Assembly (NCBI RefSeq): GCF_000972845.2
Contig: NC_040020.1
Coordinates: forward strand, 2,604,669-2,668,668
Direction of reading: 5' to 3'
Length of the DNA stretch: 64,000 nt
Source of the DNA: Larimichthys crocea
Taxonomy: Eukaryota > Chordata > Actinopteri > Sciaenidae
Below are positions 46,300 through 59,139 of this stretch, one piece after another. Made by a program: the position numbers and the translations under genes. Position 1 is the first letter of the stretch, and each line of letters opens with the position of its first letter. The notes under the pieces were generated by a model that saw only the letters and a list, made by a program, of their open reading frames with translations, did not search any database and was not told the origin of the DNA.

Positions 46300-47990
46300 C
46301 AGTCTGTAAAAACATATTTTTTAAAAAACGTACAATCCTACCGTAAATTTCACAATGTCACAAATAAAACCTTTACTGAAACAACGAACGTTAAAATCAT
46401 TTTACCGTTTCTCTGGTTCTGCTTTCACTGTCTGTGTGCCTGCTTCCTCACCTTGTCCAATATCCCTTTTAAATCCTGAACATGTGAGCTGTTATAGTCC
46501 CCTGCCAACCCATCCAGACAATGTGTGGTCAGTGTGACAGACGTTTCTCATGGCATCAGACTCAGACACTTACAACACAGAACAGCTAAGTATGTCATTA
46601 GGTGTAAGTCATGTCTCTAAACACCATGACATGGTCTGCGTCAAGTTGTTAACAAGTCTCTGAAGATCTGACTTTAAAAGCGTACGTGCTTTCAGCATAC
46701 ATTACATACCAGCTTTTCACTGACTGCCAGAAATCAATGACTGAATTCATTTTGGGGGCTCTATAAACATAATTCACTCCTTATAGGTTATCTTAAGTAA
46801 AGTTTATGTGCATTTGTTGAAGTATGACACTTCAGGGTGTAATTACAGACAGTTAAGACCAACAGGATTTTTGGCAATGTCATGAGAAAAAAAAAAGGAA
46901 AACAGGATCTAGGAGCTTATAATCAGACATTTGTCAGAGGTTGTTCATTGTGCGCTGACTGATGTTGGTATCTAATTGGCAAATCATGACTGTTAATTGT
47001 TGACTGAGATATGATTTTTGTTGAGGACACAGAAAAAAAAAAAACTGAAAAGCTGTGTATTTTTTTTGAGTAAGTTAGTTCAAATATATATTTTAAAAAA
47101 TCTAAGAAAAAGAGAACTTCATTTAAAATGAAAATCAATGAGCTCAGTTGAAACCTCTTTAGATTAAAATGATGAAAACTTGTTGTTGTTTTTAAACCTA
47201 AAATGTTACAAACAGACCAACGGACAGATAAATTAAAAGTGAAATATATTAAGGTCTGCAATAAATAATAATAGATCGCAGATCGACTGCAGATAATCGC
47301 AGTGGAATCAACACGACACAATCATACAACATAAAGACTTCTGCAGTCAAAAACAGGTGTAGACTAAAGCAGCAGCTCATAATGCCAACCCTTTTAACAA
47401 GAGGTATAGTGCATATATACAATATACCTATGTGAGATCAAGAACTTACATCAAACAAAAAAAAAAGTGACACAAACAGTATAATGTATCGTCTCATCAT
47501 AATGATATTTTACTTTAACATAAAAAAAAACATTAATGATGGCTCCATATCTTAGATTTATGTTGTCACAACAGCACAGCTCATATTTGTAAGTCCTCAC
47601 TCATGAAACTTTAACTGTCGTGAGTGAAACCCAGAAAAGTTTCTCTTTCTTTGGGTTTTATTCCAAAAGTTTCCAGGTTTAATTCAGTGCAATAATCCAG
47701 ATTTTATTCTCACTCTTTATGAGACATTGTGGTATCATGTTTTATTATGTTAGATGGCAGCAGAAAAACTGCTGATGATTGTACTTTATTGGTAATCTTT
47801 GTGAGAATCAGTTCATTGGTGTGAAATGACAGAGTTCCACAAAAAAAATTAAAATCAAAGAATATTTTATTTTCATTGGACAGTAATCACATATTTTCTA
47901 TTGGAATTCATTCCAACGTGAGTTTCAAAGTGATGCATACCACACAAAACTTCCATAATCATTTGTGATGATTGGTGCAAAATCAAGTTT
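46300..47990. other. Upstream region of odam, no other gene
   Basis: A TATA-like TTTAAAAGG (minus) near 46463-46472 may serve odam. The rest is AT-rich without supported exons. Confidence 0.4.
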
Positions 47991-48064
47991 TAATTTATTC
48001 TTGCATATTTTGAGTAAAAACTGTTATTCACAGAGTCATCTTATTTAGCTGTATAACGAGCTTC

Positions 48065-49355
48065 TCAGTTGCAGGGAGTTGGTGTCATTGTTTCAGTAGG
48101 AGCTGGAATCTGAGGAAATTAAGACAGAACAGTGGGTAAATGATGAATGACACCTTACATGTTCATATCAGACAGAGATGATTGTTTCTTTGTTTGTAAT
48201 CTTACCTGAGTATCCACGGTGTTCTTAGAGGTGCTGTCCTGTTTCATTATTTGACGCTGTAGAGTCAAAGAATAACAATTAGCCAGTGTAGCTTTCATCA
48301 GTAACCACATTACACATGTACAGTTTAAATACAGTTTCCTACCCTGAATCTTCTGAGTGGATCCAGCTGAAGTGGAGGCTGCTGTTGCATGGCGCCACCT
48401 GGGATCCCCTGAACAAAGACAGAAAGTTAATAATTCTAGTGATTTGTTATATTTCTACAGGTCATCATGTAACCTGTAATAAAAGTGTGTTACGGAGTGA
48501 CAACAGTGAGAGATTACCATCTGAGCCTGTTGGGGAGGATTCACCGGTTGCATTTGTTGAGGGACTCCAAATACAGGAATCTGCCAGTAAACAAGAAAGC
48601 AAGGAATTTATGTTGGTTTTTTTTGTGTGTGTGGTAATCTGAACCCCGACACAATATAAAATGAGTTTTAACAGTATATGCAACACTAACCCCATTGACT
48701 GCAGGGACAGGGTACACATTTGGAACAGGGGCCGGTAAAGCATAAGCCGGAAGTCCAGGAACAAACTTTGGGACAAAGAAAGAGAGGGTGCAAATGTTAT
48801 TGTTTGCATCAGGGTCATTGTAGCTTAGTATTATTGGAACATTGTACAATATTGTTGTATAATGGCATCCATTATCAACTCAGGAAACTTTAAATGAAGA
48901 AGAGTAACAACAGGACAGCACCATCTTGTGGCGTATGTTAGTTCATCATTATAACCTATGCTCAATGGAAAAATAAGAACCTGATAGACTGACCTGAGCA
49001 AACTGTGGCTGCCTAAAGAAACCTGCTCCACCACCAGCTAAAACAGGTGGGTTCAGGCCTCCCGCCATGATCCCAGGGATTGCTCCATTTGCCAGTCCTC
49101 CATTCATACCTGCCAGCAGTCCTGCGTTACCTCCAATCAACCCCCCGTTACCTGCCAGCAATCCTCCGTTACCTGTTGCCAACATAGCCGCCAACAACCT
49201 CTGTGTCTGTGTGAAAGGGGAGAAAGAAAAGAGCATTTGTTCTAATTCTGATTATTGCACTAATCATGCATACATTATTAGTATGAAGGTTTATTACCTT
49301 GCCTGCATTGACCTGCAGTGAGTAAAGAGATCAGAAGTTACATACACTGCTTTGT

Positions 49356-49400
<45 letters not shown>

Positions 49401-49454
49401 TGTACTCACGTAGCAGATGGTTGCTACAAATGTTGTGATGAGAAGAAACTTCAT
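48065..49454 (-). CDS. Gly/Asn- and Pro/Gln-rich SCPP-like secreted protein
   Basis: Spliced CDS, phase-0 introns: 49454-49410, 49312-49298, 49206-48994, 48765-48691, 48580-48518, 48408-48343, 48256-48206, 48109-48065; 190 residues. The signal peptide is split over two exons (MKFLLITTFVATICY, then VNAGK), with cleavage likely after VNA. Then come TQRLLAAMLATGNGG, a Gly/Asn/Ala/Leu-rich exon of 71 codons with GNGGLLAG/GLIGGNAG repeats, Pro/Val-rich exons, a Pro/Gln exon, QLDPLRRFR (basic), QDSTSKNT, and a Thr/Pro end with one Cys. Poly(A) signal at 47994-47999. A TATA-like TAAAAGG near 49672-49678 and a leader exon ending near 49612 lie upstream. SCPP class by exon plan and position beside odam, same strand. 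It could be scpp9 or an unnamed member. Confidence 0.72.
49362..49400. repeat. (AGAT)n microsatellite
   Basis: About ten perfect units in the first coding intron of the Gly/Asn-rich gene, close to the donor. Confidence 0.95.
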
Positions 49455-49699
49455 TTTTTCACCTGAAACCTGTAAAAAACAAACAGAATTGATATATTTC
49501 ACTCATAAAATCTAAATATGTTTGGTAATATATGCATGATATGTTAGTTTATTAAAGCTGAATTATACATTAATCACATTATTATAATATCTCACAATAT
49601 ACAAAACATACCCTTGTTCTTGTTGTACTATGTGCCAAGGTGGACTATAGTTGCTCTCTGAATTTAGAGCACCTTTTATCAGACCCAGAGATTATTACG

Positions 49700-51000
49700 A
49701 GCCAATTAGAGAGGAGAAAACCAACTTGTTCATGAACTATATTTGTCACCTATGTGTCATTGCAACCTGCGATATGACATCTTTTTTGACTCTTTCCAAA
49801 GATTTAGAGAAATCTAATGCAGTGAGCCGCTTATTTTTTTCAAAGACACTTCACCCCATTCAACCGTCTTACATTGTTCTTAGTACAGCTGAGCGACCAC
49901 AAACAATAACAGAGTGATTCAGCGTCTCGGGGAATGGTTTGTGGAGGTTTCTGGAAGCTACCGGCTAAAAAACCAGCATGTGATCCAGCTAAATGCTGTG
50001 GGTTGCGGTCACAGGAGGCAAACAACTGACATCAACAAGTGCTTTTATGAAAGAAGCATGAAAAACAAGTGTGCACGCTTAAATTTAACATTTACCTAGA
50101 AAGCAGTGCATTCTTTATGAGAATGGACTTCAGGGAAAACCCTAGGCGAGAATAACATTTGTTTGTTTCATGTCTGGAAGTGCACATTTCATGTTTCCTG
50201 CTTTGATAATATATTACAAGTTAAAATACTTGCCTCAGGCATGCATGGAGGCCTAACTGTAATATGCAAGTTGCTAAAAAAGCTGCTCATACCACACAAC
50301 AGAGGTGACCACAAAATGCCTGACCTCTTTTAATTAGCAAAAACCTCTCACGTTACTAATAACCAGGAACAGATATCTGTCTGTCATGTTTCATCAGCAC
50401 ATTTTCTCAGGATGTTTAGAGCCATTACACTTATTCCCATGTGTCTGGCTGGGTGTGTTGTCACGTACCGAGGCTGTCTGGGGCTTTGTTTTTTCTTTGC
50501 TGCTGACATGGCAGCCCGCAGCAGACCAGGTAAACACCCTCTGTGTAAGTCTGGTCTGGAGCTTTATTCTAATTACACACTGTCATGCAGTTCAAATCAA
50601 AGAACATTTTCTTCCTGTTTGCAGTTTAATGTTTCCACATATGGTATTTCCCAACATAATTATGTAAATGTGGTTTTCATATGTCTGATTCTTGAATTTA
50701 TAGCAACTGATTTTGTCCCACAGGTTTTATAAATAAGAATCCGGGTCGCTAGGAATTCTGCCATGATGTGAGTCAGATCACCATGTTTACAAGTAATTGC
50801 AAGCAGTATACTGTAAATAGGAATTTGTGCATATTTGTACCAGAGCCACACCCATGACACTGCTTAATGTTATTTGTTATTTTTGTGTTTTGCTCAATGA
50901 CACTCATATTTGGGCTTCAGGTGATGTGAATTTAAAAAAAAAAAGTACTGCATTCATATGTTTGAATAAAGACTCAGCAAAATTCCAACAACTGACTTCA
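49700..51000. other. Interval, no gene recognised
   Basis: A plus-strand frame at 50412-50732 begins with a hydrophobic stretch, but no paired exons or promoter were found. A plus-strand AATAAA occurs near 50968. Confidence 0.35.
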
Positions 51001-51112
51001 ATCATTTATTGATTATAATGACAGGGATTCATAAATGTTTGAGCATGAACAGCTCAGGAGACAGGATCTGGATGTAGGAATTAATCATGAGATATCTATG
51101 ATGTCTGACATC

Positions 51113-51751
51113 TCATTGTGCTTGCTTCTCCTCCATCTCCATCCCAGAGCATTCTTCCTCTTCTTCAGCTGCCATCACCTTCATCACCGGAGACTGTGTC
51201 CTCCTGAGGCGAGCTGCCACTGATCGCTGAAACCTCAGTCTGCCAGCTACCGGCCCACCAGCAGCAACCGGCTGTGGCTGGTTGTTCAGCCCGGCCAGCG
51301 AGATCAGATGCACTTGGCCGGAAGCCAACAGTGCACCCTGCGGGTCTGCTCCAGCATTTCTCTGTGGTAGTACAGCAAACAGTGTGACCGGCCCACCCCT
51401 GGCAGCCTGACCCGCCTGCCCTTGTTGATTCACATTGGCTCCACCTCCTTGCCCCACAAGAAATGCCCCAGCTTGTTGGAGAGCGCCAATGGGAATTAGC
51501 TGCTGCAGGGGAGCCTGACCTACTTGATTCCCACCTGGTTGGATAAAAAATGCGCCACCAAGTTGGACTAAGCGTGCCACAAGGGGTTCGCCATTAAGAG
51601 GGAGCCCATTCTGAGCCCCAGGGTTGACATTGTTGCCAGCTGCTGCTCCATTATTTACCACTCCCCCATTGGCAAGCGCCTCAGCACTCCCTGAAGACAC
51701 ACCACCCTCCACAGCCAAGGTCTGAAAGATAAGCAGCAGTATGCAGAACAT
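51113..51751 (-). CDS. Intronless Gly/Ala/Gln/Val-rich secreted protein
   Basis: One uninterrupted frame of 212 residues. The N-terminus MFCILLLIFQTLAVEGG is a short signal peptide. The middle is built from Gly/Asn/Gln/Ala segments alternating with hydrophobic strands (VQLGGAFFIQPGG, QLIPIGALQQAGAFLVGQGG, VTLFAVLPQ). The end has a basic patch (RLRFQRSVAARLRR) and then an acidic tail (AAEEEEECSGMEMEEKQAQ). TATA at 51809-51816 places transcription start about 35 bases before the ATG, and a poly(A) signal lies at 51005-51010, so the whole transcript appears to be about 0.8 kb with no intron. All its neighbours are multi-exon. Composition and location suggest an SCPP-like matrix protein, but no family is recognised. 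An S-A-E motif (residues 22-24) could be phosphorylated. No symbol given. Confidence 0.7.
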   Translation of the reverse strand: MFCILLLIFQTLAVEGGVSSGSAEALANGGVVNNGAAAGNNVNPGAQNGLPLNGEPLVARLVQLGGAFFIQPGGNQVGQAPLQQLIPIGALQQAGAFLVGQGGGANVNQQGQAGQAARGGPVTLFAVLPQRNAGADPQGALLASGQVHLISLAGLNNQPQPVAAGGPVAGRLRFQRSVAARLRRTQSPVMKVMAAEEEEECSGMEMEEKQAQ

Positions 51752-51808
51752 GTTTTATCGCAGTCACAGCAGACAGTCAACAGGTGAAGAGCTCAGTCTT
51801 TGCCGCGC

Positions 51809-51816
51809 TTATATAG
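51809..51816 (-). promoter_or_regulatory. TATA box of the intronless gene
   Basis: TATATAAG on the minus strand, 58 bases upstream of the ATG at 51751. Confidence 0.75.
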
Positions 51817-52709
51817 AGAGCATCACATTCAGTGATTACCAAGAAAGGTCCAATCAGAAAGCAGCATTCGTCTCAAAACAACAAGTCACTGTAATCATCA
51901 TGACCGTGCTGCAAGCTATTTTTTGCTTTGTTACCTTACAGTGGGCCATTACTCGGGATTATGTGGCAAAGCTAAACCAGGTATCAGTGACATTCCCCAA
52001 ACCATTGTAGCAGAGGTCATATTTTCATGTCATGGTGGCATCAGGAGAATTGACCAACCAATAAAACATGATTTTAGAGCATGAACTGATGTTTCCCAGA
52101 GCCTTTTGGAGTCGACTGGGATCCACCAATATGATGCAATAACTTTATTTCAGGACTGTAAAGAAACAAAAGTCATCATTACCAACAGGGTGCACTGAAA
52201 TATGTGAAGTCCATAAAGCTTTAATGTGAGCTACAATGAAACATCGACAAACATTTACAGCATTTGTGGCTAAGATAAAGACAGTTATTGTTTTACATTA
52301 CATTTGAAATCATCTACTGAGTAATTCTACTATTAATCAGTCTAACATACAAACCACAGTTCCTTTGAAGCCCGGTACTATGTACAATACCTTTTCTACC
52401 AATAAGCTGATGTAAACTTTTCCCCAGTTTGGAATACATAAAAAAACATTTTCTGGACAAAACCAGCTAAAAATAATGATATATATTCTAAAAAAAATTA
52501 ATCTAGCAGCTTAATCTAAATTACAGAACAAAGGTATGAATGTCCAAGCTTAGCCTGACACAAAACTATAGCAGTGACCACCAAAATTTGCCCTCTATAG
52601 CGGGAGGTAAAAATAAGTTTATGTATGTGTCAGAGCTGCTTATATTACAGAGGTTCATGGAGGCTTTTCAACAAGCTTGTGTAGTAGTAGACGAGGAAGA
52701 AAAAGAAGC

Positions 52710-55700
52710 TCAGAATAACAGGTTGACGTCCGTATCCTCTGTGGAGAAAACAAATAGTTGGTATTAGTAGGATGAAAATATATATGACAACAATATTTGC
52801 CATACGCTTTGCCAGACATGCATAAATCACGGATACATTGCATTACAGAAACTAATTACTATGTACATTATGTAATGTATGAGAAAATATAAGGTCAAAT
52901 GTTCACTTCTGAACTTCTTCTGTGTATACCCTGCACTACACCTGTGCTTATACAATAATATGTTGGTGTTCCTGTTGCTCTTACCATTCTTGATACCAAA
53001 ACAGGAAGTCCACTCTTTAAAAGACACCAGCTTGTCCTTGTCAGCGTCACACTCTTGGAAGAAACGGGATGTGCAGTGCTCCATTGGCACCAGAGGGACT
53101 CGAAGTGGGGCCAGCTCTGAGTGGGTCAGGAATCTGGATGGGATGGATCAACATAATTTAATTTCATTATAATTTTGAGGCAAACGTTGGACACTATACA
53201 TTTATGGTACATCAAATCAAAGGTGATTTCAGTGTGGTTTCCAAAACCTACAGGAAGCACTCATGAGCATTTTCAGTGTAAATTAAAGGGCACAGAAGAA
53301 TGAATACCTGTCAGCTGGGTGTTGGTCCAGCTGGGCAAACTGCCAGTGCACTGGGTAGATGTACATGTTGTAGTTCTTCTCAAAGTCCTGCACAAGGAGC
53401 TCAACAGAGTGATCACCAGCATGAAGACGTCTCTCACTCTCAAAGATTTTCTTCACCTACAGAACACAGAACACCACAGTTGAATTGACTCACAACATAC
53501 ATTTTATATGTTTTTCTCAAAGGTGTTATGTGACTTTCCGAGTCTGAGAATCTCAGTTATCTCAGTACAGTACAATACTGTTGCACAGCACATCTTACTC
53601 TAAAGCGTTGTTTAGGAGTGAGGAAGCCAGAAGACACCGAGTCGTGTTCGTAGAGCTGCAGCAACACATTCTTAAGCCAGTCCCTCATTCGCAGAGGGAA
53701 CTGAACCAGCTCACTGTCCTCACATGCAGGTATTACTGAGAAGAGAGGGAAAATCAGGCTCATGTAAATGTTTCCTACATCATACTTCAACTAAAATCTT
53801 GTTATTCAAACCATAAACTTTGTACAGTGCTACATTCTTACATTTGCATGACCCAGTGTAGTCCAGATGCAGCCTGTGTCCTCTCTTTGTCCCTTCAAGG
53901 TTGCATTTAGTAGCAAAGAGTTCACATGCTGTATCGTATGTTTTGTTGTCCGTCCCACAAACCTACAGATATTGGACAACAAGCAACAATGCAACAATCA
54001 AACAGCAGCTGTTGAAAGAGTTGAGCAGTTTTAAGCAGATCATCCGTACTCACGTGATCAAACTCGTTCAAACCGGGAGGACATTCAGACGGCTCTTGAC
54101 ACACACAGCCCGGCTTATTCTCCGCATCGAGTTTACACGTCTTTCCACGTTTGCATGGGAAATTGTCACAGGGATCTAGAAAGAAAGACAAGCACTGCAA
54201 TGACCTTTGACCTATACTTTGTCTTTTTAACCCAGGAATCATTATTTACCAGGACTGGTTGTTTTGCTTTTATTTTATCATGCGATAACTGGAAAACAAC
54301 GAGCTATAACAACTACATACCATCCCCTACATTCCTCTCCTATTTGAGTTTGTACAATGATTAAATTCAACTTGATCTCTATTATTCACTCCTTAAGCCC
54401 ACAGAGCTGTGTTTTGGTAATGACCGTGAAGCAGAGGGACGCTATTCATGCAGAAGTTTTTGCAAAATGATCCAGTCAGCAAATTCCCCTGTGAGGCTGT
54501 TGGGATAGTGCATTAGTCAGTATGGTGACAAACCAGCAGGGGCATCTGGGTGACTGCTGGGAGAGGACCTGGAACTGGGGTAGAGATCCGCTGTGGCTCT
54601 TATCTGCACTGGATTCATTCCTACTAAAGGACCCTGGGAAAGTACACAGGAAACACGAAAATACAATGCCGTGAGACATGGGGGAAATAGTTGCAACCGC
54701 TTATAAATGGCTAGAACAGATTTCAACATCACAACTGAAGTAAATCACATTTTCACCCATGTATACCTGCAATAACAGACGTTTGGCCACTTAGGAGCAA
54801 CAGATCTGAACACTGACATAAACCTTAGTTAATATGGATAAGTTGTCACCAGCACCACCTTTTAGCTCTGTTTTTGGTCTCTACCGACTTATTGCTATGA
54901 GAGTGGTGAACCATGTACAGCAAAGTTCTGGGCCGTTAAACCAAAACAGTGAGCTGAAAGACACTAAAAAGGTCCAGAGTTATTGTTCATTCAAAAATAT
55001 ATTTTTTAGCCACTTCTGTGCAGATTGCATTACCCATTTTCCTGCCCTTCTCCTCTTTGCTTTTTGGACTGTATTGTCAGTGCTGCTGCCCTCAGACTCC
55101 TGGGGATCCTGTTGGCTCTGTTCCTGTCCGGTCTGTGTCTCCTCACTCTGTGGAGAGTGCTTCCTTGCCCTCTGGTTCTTCTTTTGCTTCCTTGTCTTTC
55201 CTTTGGTTTGACTTCCACTGTCATTCTTACTTTTCTCTTCGTCCTTTCCAGCCACTCGGGTCTGATCCTGATCAGACACTTCCTCACTGTCCACTGCCTC
55301 AGTGTTTTGTACGTTTTGTTCATAGTCATCTGCAATGGTCTGCAGTCCTTTCTCACTGGTTTCCTTCTCTTTAACATCTGGCTGGGTGTCATCAGTGTGT
55401 GGGGTTTTTTCAAGCTGCAGAGGTGATAAGATGCCACTATCAGCAGCATAGTCAAGATCAAGTCCAGTTTCCTCCAGAAATGCCCCTTGCTCCTCTCTGT
55501 CTATCTTTTCCACCTCCACTTCTTCTTTCTCCAGCAATTCAGCATCTTCCACACTCTCCTCCTTTTCTTCTTCTTCCTCTTTAGCATCTTCCTCTCTCTC
55601 TAGTTTGTCATCCAACGTCTTCTCCTCCACCTCATCCTCAATGATCTCGCCAGACTCCTCCTCGCTTTTCTCTGTCTTGACTTCTTCTTCCTCCAGCACA

Positions 55701-56286
55701 ATTTCTTCTGCTTCCTGCTCTTCTTCTGCCTCTTTCTTCAGGAGGTCTACCAATTCCTCTTCACTCAACAGGACTGCAGTGCTTTTGTCACTCCCTTCAG
55801 TCACCTCAAAGTCTTCCTTGTTGGCATTAGCATTGTCATCGGAGCTCGATTCCTCATCTTCCTGCTCATGGCTGCTGACCTCAAGTGGGACTAAAGTGGG
55901 TAAGATCTGTGGTTTGTTGGCCTCCTCTGTGACAATGTCCTTATTGAGGAGAGAAAAAAATATTCATCATCTTGTGTTTCAAATGCAAGTTTTAAAAATC
56001 AGTTTAGAGTCCTGTTGTACCTTTTCTTTGGCTGTGTGTGACGTCTTATGCAATCCACCGTGTTTTCCATGAGGTTTACTTTTTACCTAGATATAATATG
56101 GATAATTTATAGTTAACATCCATCCAGTTAACGATAAAGCTGCAATAAACAAGTCACATCTTTTGTTTGGCAGTTATTTTGCTGTAAAGTTTAGTGTAAA
56201 ATTTAAAAAATGTAAATAGCTTTACTACTCACAGACAAGGCAAATGTTGCTGCCAGTAGGCACAGGAATACCAAACAGGCCCTCAT
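52710..56286 (-). CDS. sparcl1: SPARC-like protein 1 (hevin)
   Basis: Spliced CDS: 56286-56233, 56086-56021, 55939-55034, 54633-54534, 54175-54054, 53962-53842, 53735-53599, 53456-53308, 53133-52985, 52738-52710; 610 residues. Signal peptide [18 protein letters not shown]; a short basic exon; a 302-codon acidic exon (Glu/Asp/Ser-rich, about residues 41-342); a linker with GMNPVQIRA; the follistatin-like exon ([17 protein letters not shown]...CVCQEPSEC, about 376-416); the Kazal-type exon ([20 protein letters not shown]); then the extracellular calcium-binding domain with [30 protein letters not shown] and the EF-hand loop [14 protein letters not shown]-terminus [16 protein letters not shown]1 is a collagen-binding matricellular protein and is regarded as the ancestor of the SCPPs. 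The non-coding first exon was not located. A candidate poly(A) signal (ATTAAA) lies near 52219. Confidence 0.96.
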
Positions 56287-57418
56287 ACCTGAAACATTCA
56301 AATCAATAGTTTAAACATCAGATACTTGGAAATTAAAATACAATTTGATTACTACATGGGAACAAAAGGCTTAAAGGACATTATAAACTATTAATACATT
56401 CTAATCTGACTTCTAACTGGGCACAACACAAGACATGAACTTGGCAAATCCTTCAAAGTCAAAACACATGAGTGCATCTGTATGCTGCCAACACTTTCAT
56501 GACAAGCAGAGCCGCAGGATTGGCCTCCACTGTCGTCAAGGTTACAGGCCTCTGAGATGCGCCGCTCTCTCTCAAAAGTCACATTCAGAGCTAAAGTAAA
56601 CATCAGAAGCTACCAGACTGGAAAAAAGTTGACTAAGTCCACAAACTTTTTGTCTCTCTGGACGGAAACAAAACAGACACTACTGGGCCTGTCGAGTGGG
56701 ACAATAGCTCACTGGTTAGGCCCAATAAACCCCAAATAGGTGTAGACAAGGGGGGTCTGTGTGTATGAAAATTCACCAGAAGTATCATACAATAACAAGG
56801 CAATGTCACAAAGAACAAATATTAACTTTAACTTAACTGTAATCATCATAAAAGTGACTTTCACATTATTTATTACAAATTATTTGATCTCTTACAATGA
56901 TTTGCAAATATGAAATATATGATGATATACAAATTCTACACATCCATCAGTAAGCAACATATTATTTACAGTGCATGAGTAAATCATTGTATAAACACTA
57001 TATTAATAGCCGCTATCTCTTTATATGCATGAAAATAATTAAGGCATCAATATCAACATTGATATAGAGCATCTTAGTAAAGTTTTGATCATCACAAAAG
57101 AGGCTACAGTACAAATAAGCCAGCAGTGGCTGCATACACAACAAGTTCAATTGCAAATTAATTATGGAGCAAAATGTCGCACACAAATTACGCTTCAAAT
57201 CTCTGGAAAAGTCTGATTTTACCTGAGGCTGGCCGTTTCAAAAGAAGTGAGAATCCCGTACAAACACCAGTATGTGCCTGTGTTGAACCAGCGAAGAGCT
57301 CAGACTGTCCACACAAACACACAAAGTTTTTTTGTGCTTTTTTTTACTGGGTCCGTGGTGCCAACACTCAAAGCTTTGGGAGGGTCTCTGGGCTACAGAG
57401 GTATAGAGGGAGGGAGAG

Positions 57419-57422
<4 letters not shown>

Positions 57423-57457
<35 letters not shown>
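57423..57457. repeat. (GA)n microsatellite
   Basis: Perfect GA run. Confidence 0.95.
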
Positions 57458-57460
<3 letters not shown>

Positions 57461-57490
57461 TATAATGAACTTTATGTTGGTTGAACAACT

Positions 57491-57675
57491 AAGATAAGAT
57501 AAGATAAGATAAGGATATGATACGATACAATATGATACGATACGATACGATACGATACAATACAATGCGATACAATACAATACGATACGATACAATACAA
57601 TGCGATACAATACAATACAATACGATACGATACAATACAATACAATACAATACAATACGATACGATACGATAAGA
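57491..57675. repeat. Pentanucleotide microsatellite (TAAGA / TACGA / TACAA / TGCGA variants)
   Basis: About 37 units of a five-base repeat with variant third and fourth positions. The long open frames on the minus strand (Tyr-Arg-Ile-Val-Leu type) are translations of this repeat. Confidence 0.95.
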
Positions 57676-57720
57676 TAGACTTTATTGATCCCACACCAGG
57701 GAAAATTACAGCAACTTTCA
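57676..57720 (-). repeat. Interspersed-repeat 3' end
   Basis: 'gactttattgatcccacacc' is the reverse complement of the 'ggggatcaataaagt' type end common in teleost retroelements. The pentamer array abuts it, as expected for a tail-derived microsatellite. Confidence 0.55.
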
Positions 57721-58440
57721 ATGCACAAGTTAAATAAGAAAATACTCATAGATTAAAAAAAAATAACTTCATACATAAGATGATAAGAAGAATTTGAGAC
57801 AGATTAATAAATAATAGAATATGAAGTTCAGTATTTAAGCTTGCTTTATTGCTGGTGACTGTGGCTGAAATTTCTGGGAAGCAATTCACCGACACAAAAT
57901 AAGGCTCTTGAGTCAATCAATTGGTCCTTAAAAGGTTTTTTCATTTTATTCTTGCAAGAGGAACAGTTCTACAAATGCACAAGACAGTCTGCAGAAAATG
58001 TTCCGGGTGGGGCAGTCCCATGCTGATTCTTTTACACTTCTAAGGAGTATTCGTCATTATTATGATTTACTTATCTAACTGTAGCAGGTGGCTACAATGG
58101 AATGTGTTCATCACTATCAGACCTTGCTAACAAGCTCTGCTGGACCGTGAGAACCAAGGTCAAGTTTATACATAAAAAAAAAAACTACTTCTACAAACAA
58201 CTTGCGTAAATGAGATAGTGCAAGGTACTGAGTGAAACCAAACAAGACTATAAGGCACACAGTGTTATACTTAAAAAACTTTTTGAATATTACTGAGATC
58301 AAACATGGCTATATATGATTATATGCTATATACATTTTCCATTACATGACCTACTTGTATTGTCTGCAATCAGGAATTTAATTCTATGTCTCACGTATAG
58401 TATTGAATTTATTGTTTTGTTTCTTCTTCTTTTTAAATTT

Positions 58441-58522
58441 GTTTTGTTTTATGAATATTTGATTATTATTGTGTTATGTATTTGTTTTGTTTTATGAATA
58501 TTTGATTATTATTGTGTTATGT
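58441..58522. repeat. 41-bp tandem duplication
   Basis: 'ttgttttgttttatgaatat' plus 'ttgattattattgtgttatg' occurs twice in tandem. Confidence 0.85.
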
Positions 58523-59139
58523 GTTGGTCGTTCATGGTGAAGTTTAAAATTCAAATCCAAACTGTGTGTGAAACTTGACACTTGAAACTTGATAGGGCAG
58601 AAATGATGCAAACATTAGACCACTAGATGTCAGTCTGTCACAAGTCTGTGTTCCTGAAACCACTAACAAGAGTTAATATTGTTTCATGTTTAACAGCACA
58701 GCAGCTAATTTTAGACACTGGTAACTTAATTAATTTCCACCCACTGCTTAGTACAGTAGGAGGAGCTACAATAGTTACATATGTTCACTTTTTAACCATT
58801 TTCTCTCATTATAATGGATTACAGCTCATTTGACAGCATTTTCACCTCAAGGACCATTCAGTGATGGGTCTAGAGCTTGATGAGTTTGCCCAGTTGTAAT
58901 ATAAATAGACGTTTTAGACTGAATTCACAATTTATTATGAACACTTGCAGTGTGACAAGTGGGTGGTCTCTGCTGATGATGATCATGTGGTATGCGATGT
59001 ATGTGCATGATAAAGCACCAGAACAGTTGCTAAATGGATCTTGAGTTTGTTTCTCAGCTACTGTGAACTTTACGTTTAGTAATATCAGAATATATACTCA
59101 TACTAGTGATATTTATTTTTACAGCAAATGTATCATCAT

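Noticed and set aside
46923..47321. 132-codon minus-strand frame
   Set aside because: AT-rich Phe/Ile/Leu/Ser translation in intergenic sequence, no splice or promoter context.
50412..50732. 106-codon plus-strand frame with a hydrophobic N-terminus
   Set aside because: No paired exon, no promoter and no repeat-free similarity. The hydrophobic stretch is long and Cys-rich rather than a typical signal peptide.
55018..55584. Plus-strand hydrophobic frames opposite the acidic exon of sparcl1
   Set aside because: Complement of Glu/Asp/Lys codons yields Leu/Phe/Ser-rich shadows.
57368..57749. Long minus-strand open frames of about 86-117 residues
   Set aside because: They are translations of the pentanucleotide and GA microsatellites, giving monotonous Tyr/Arg/Ile/Val/Leu and Leu/Ser runs.
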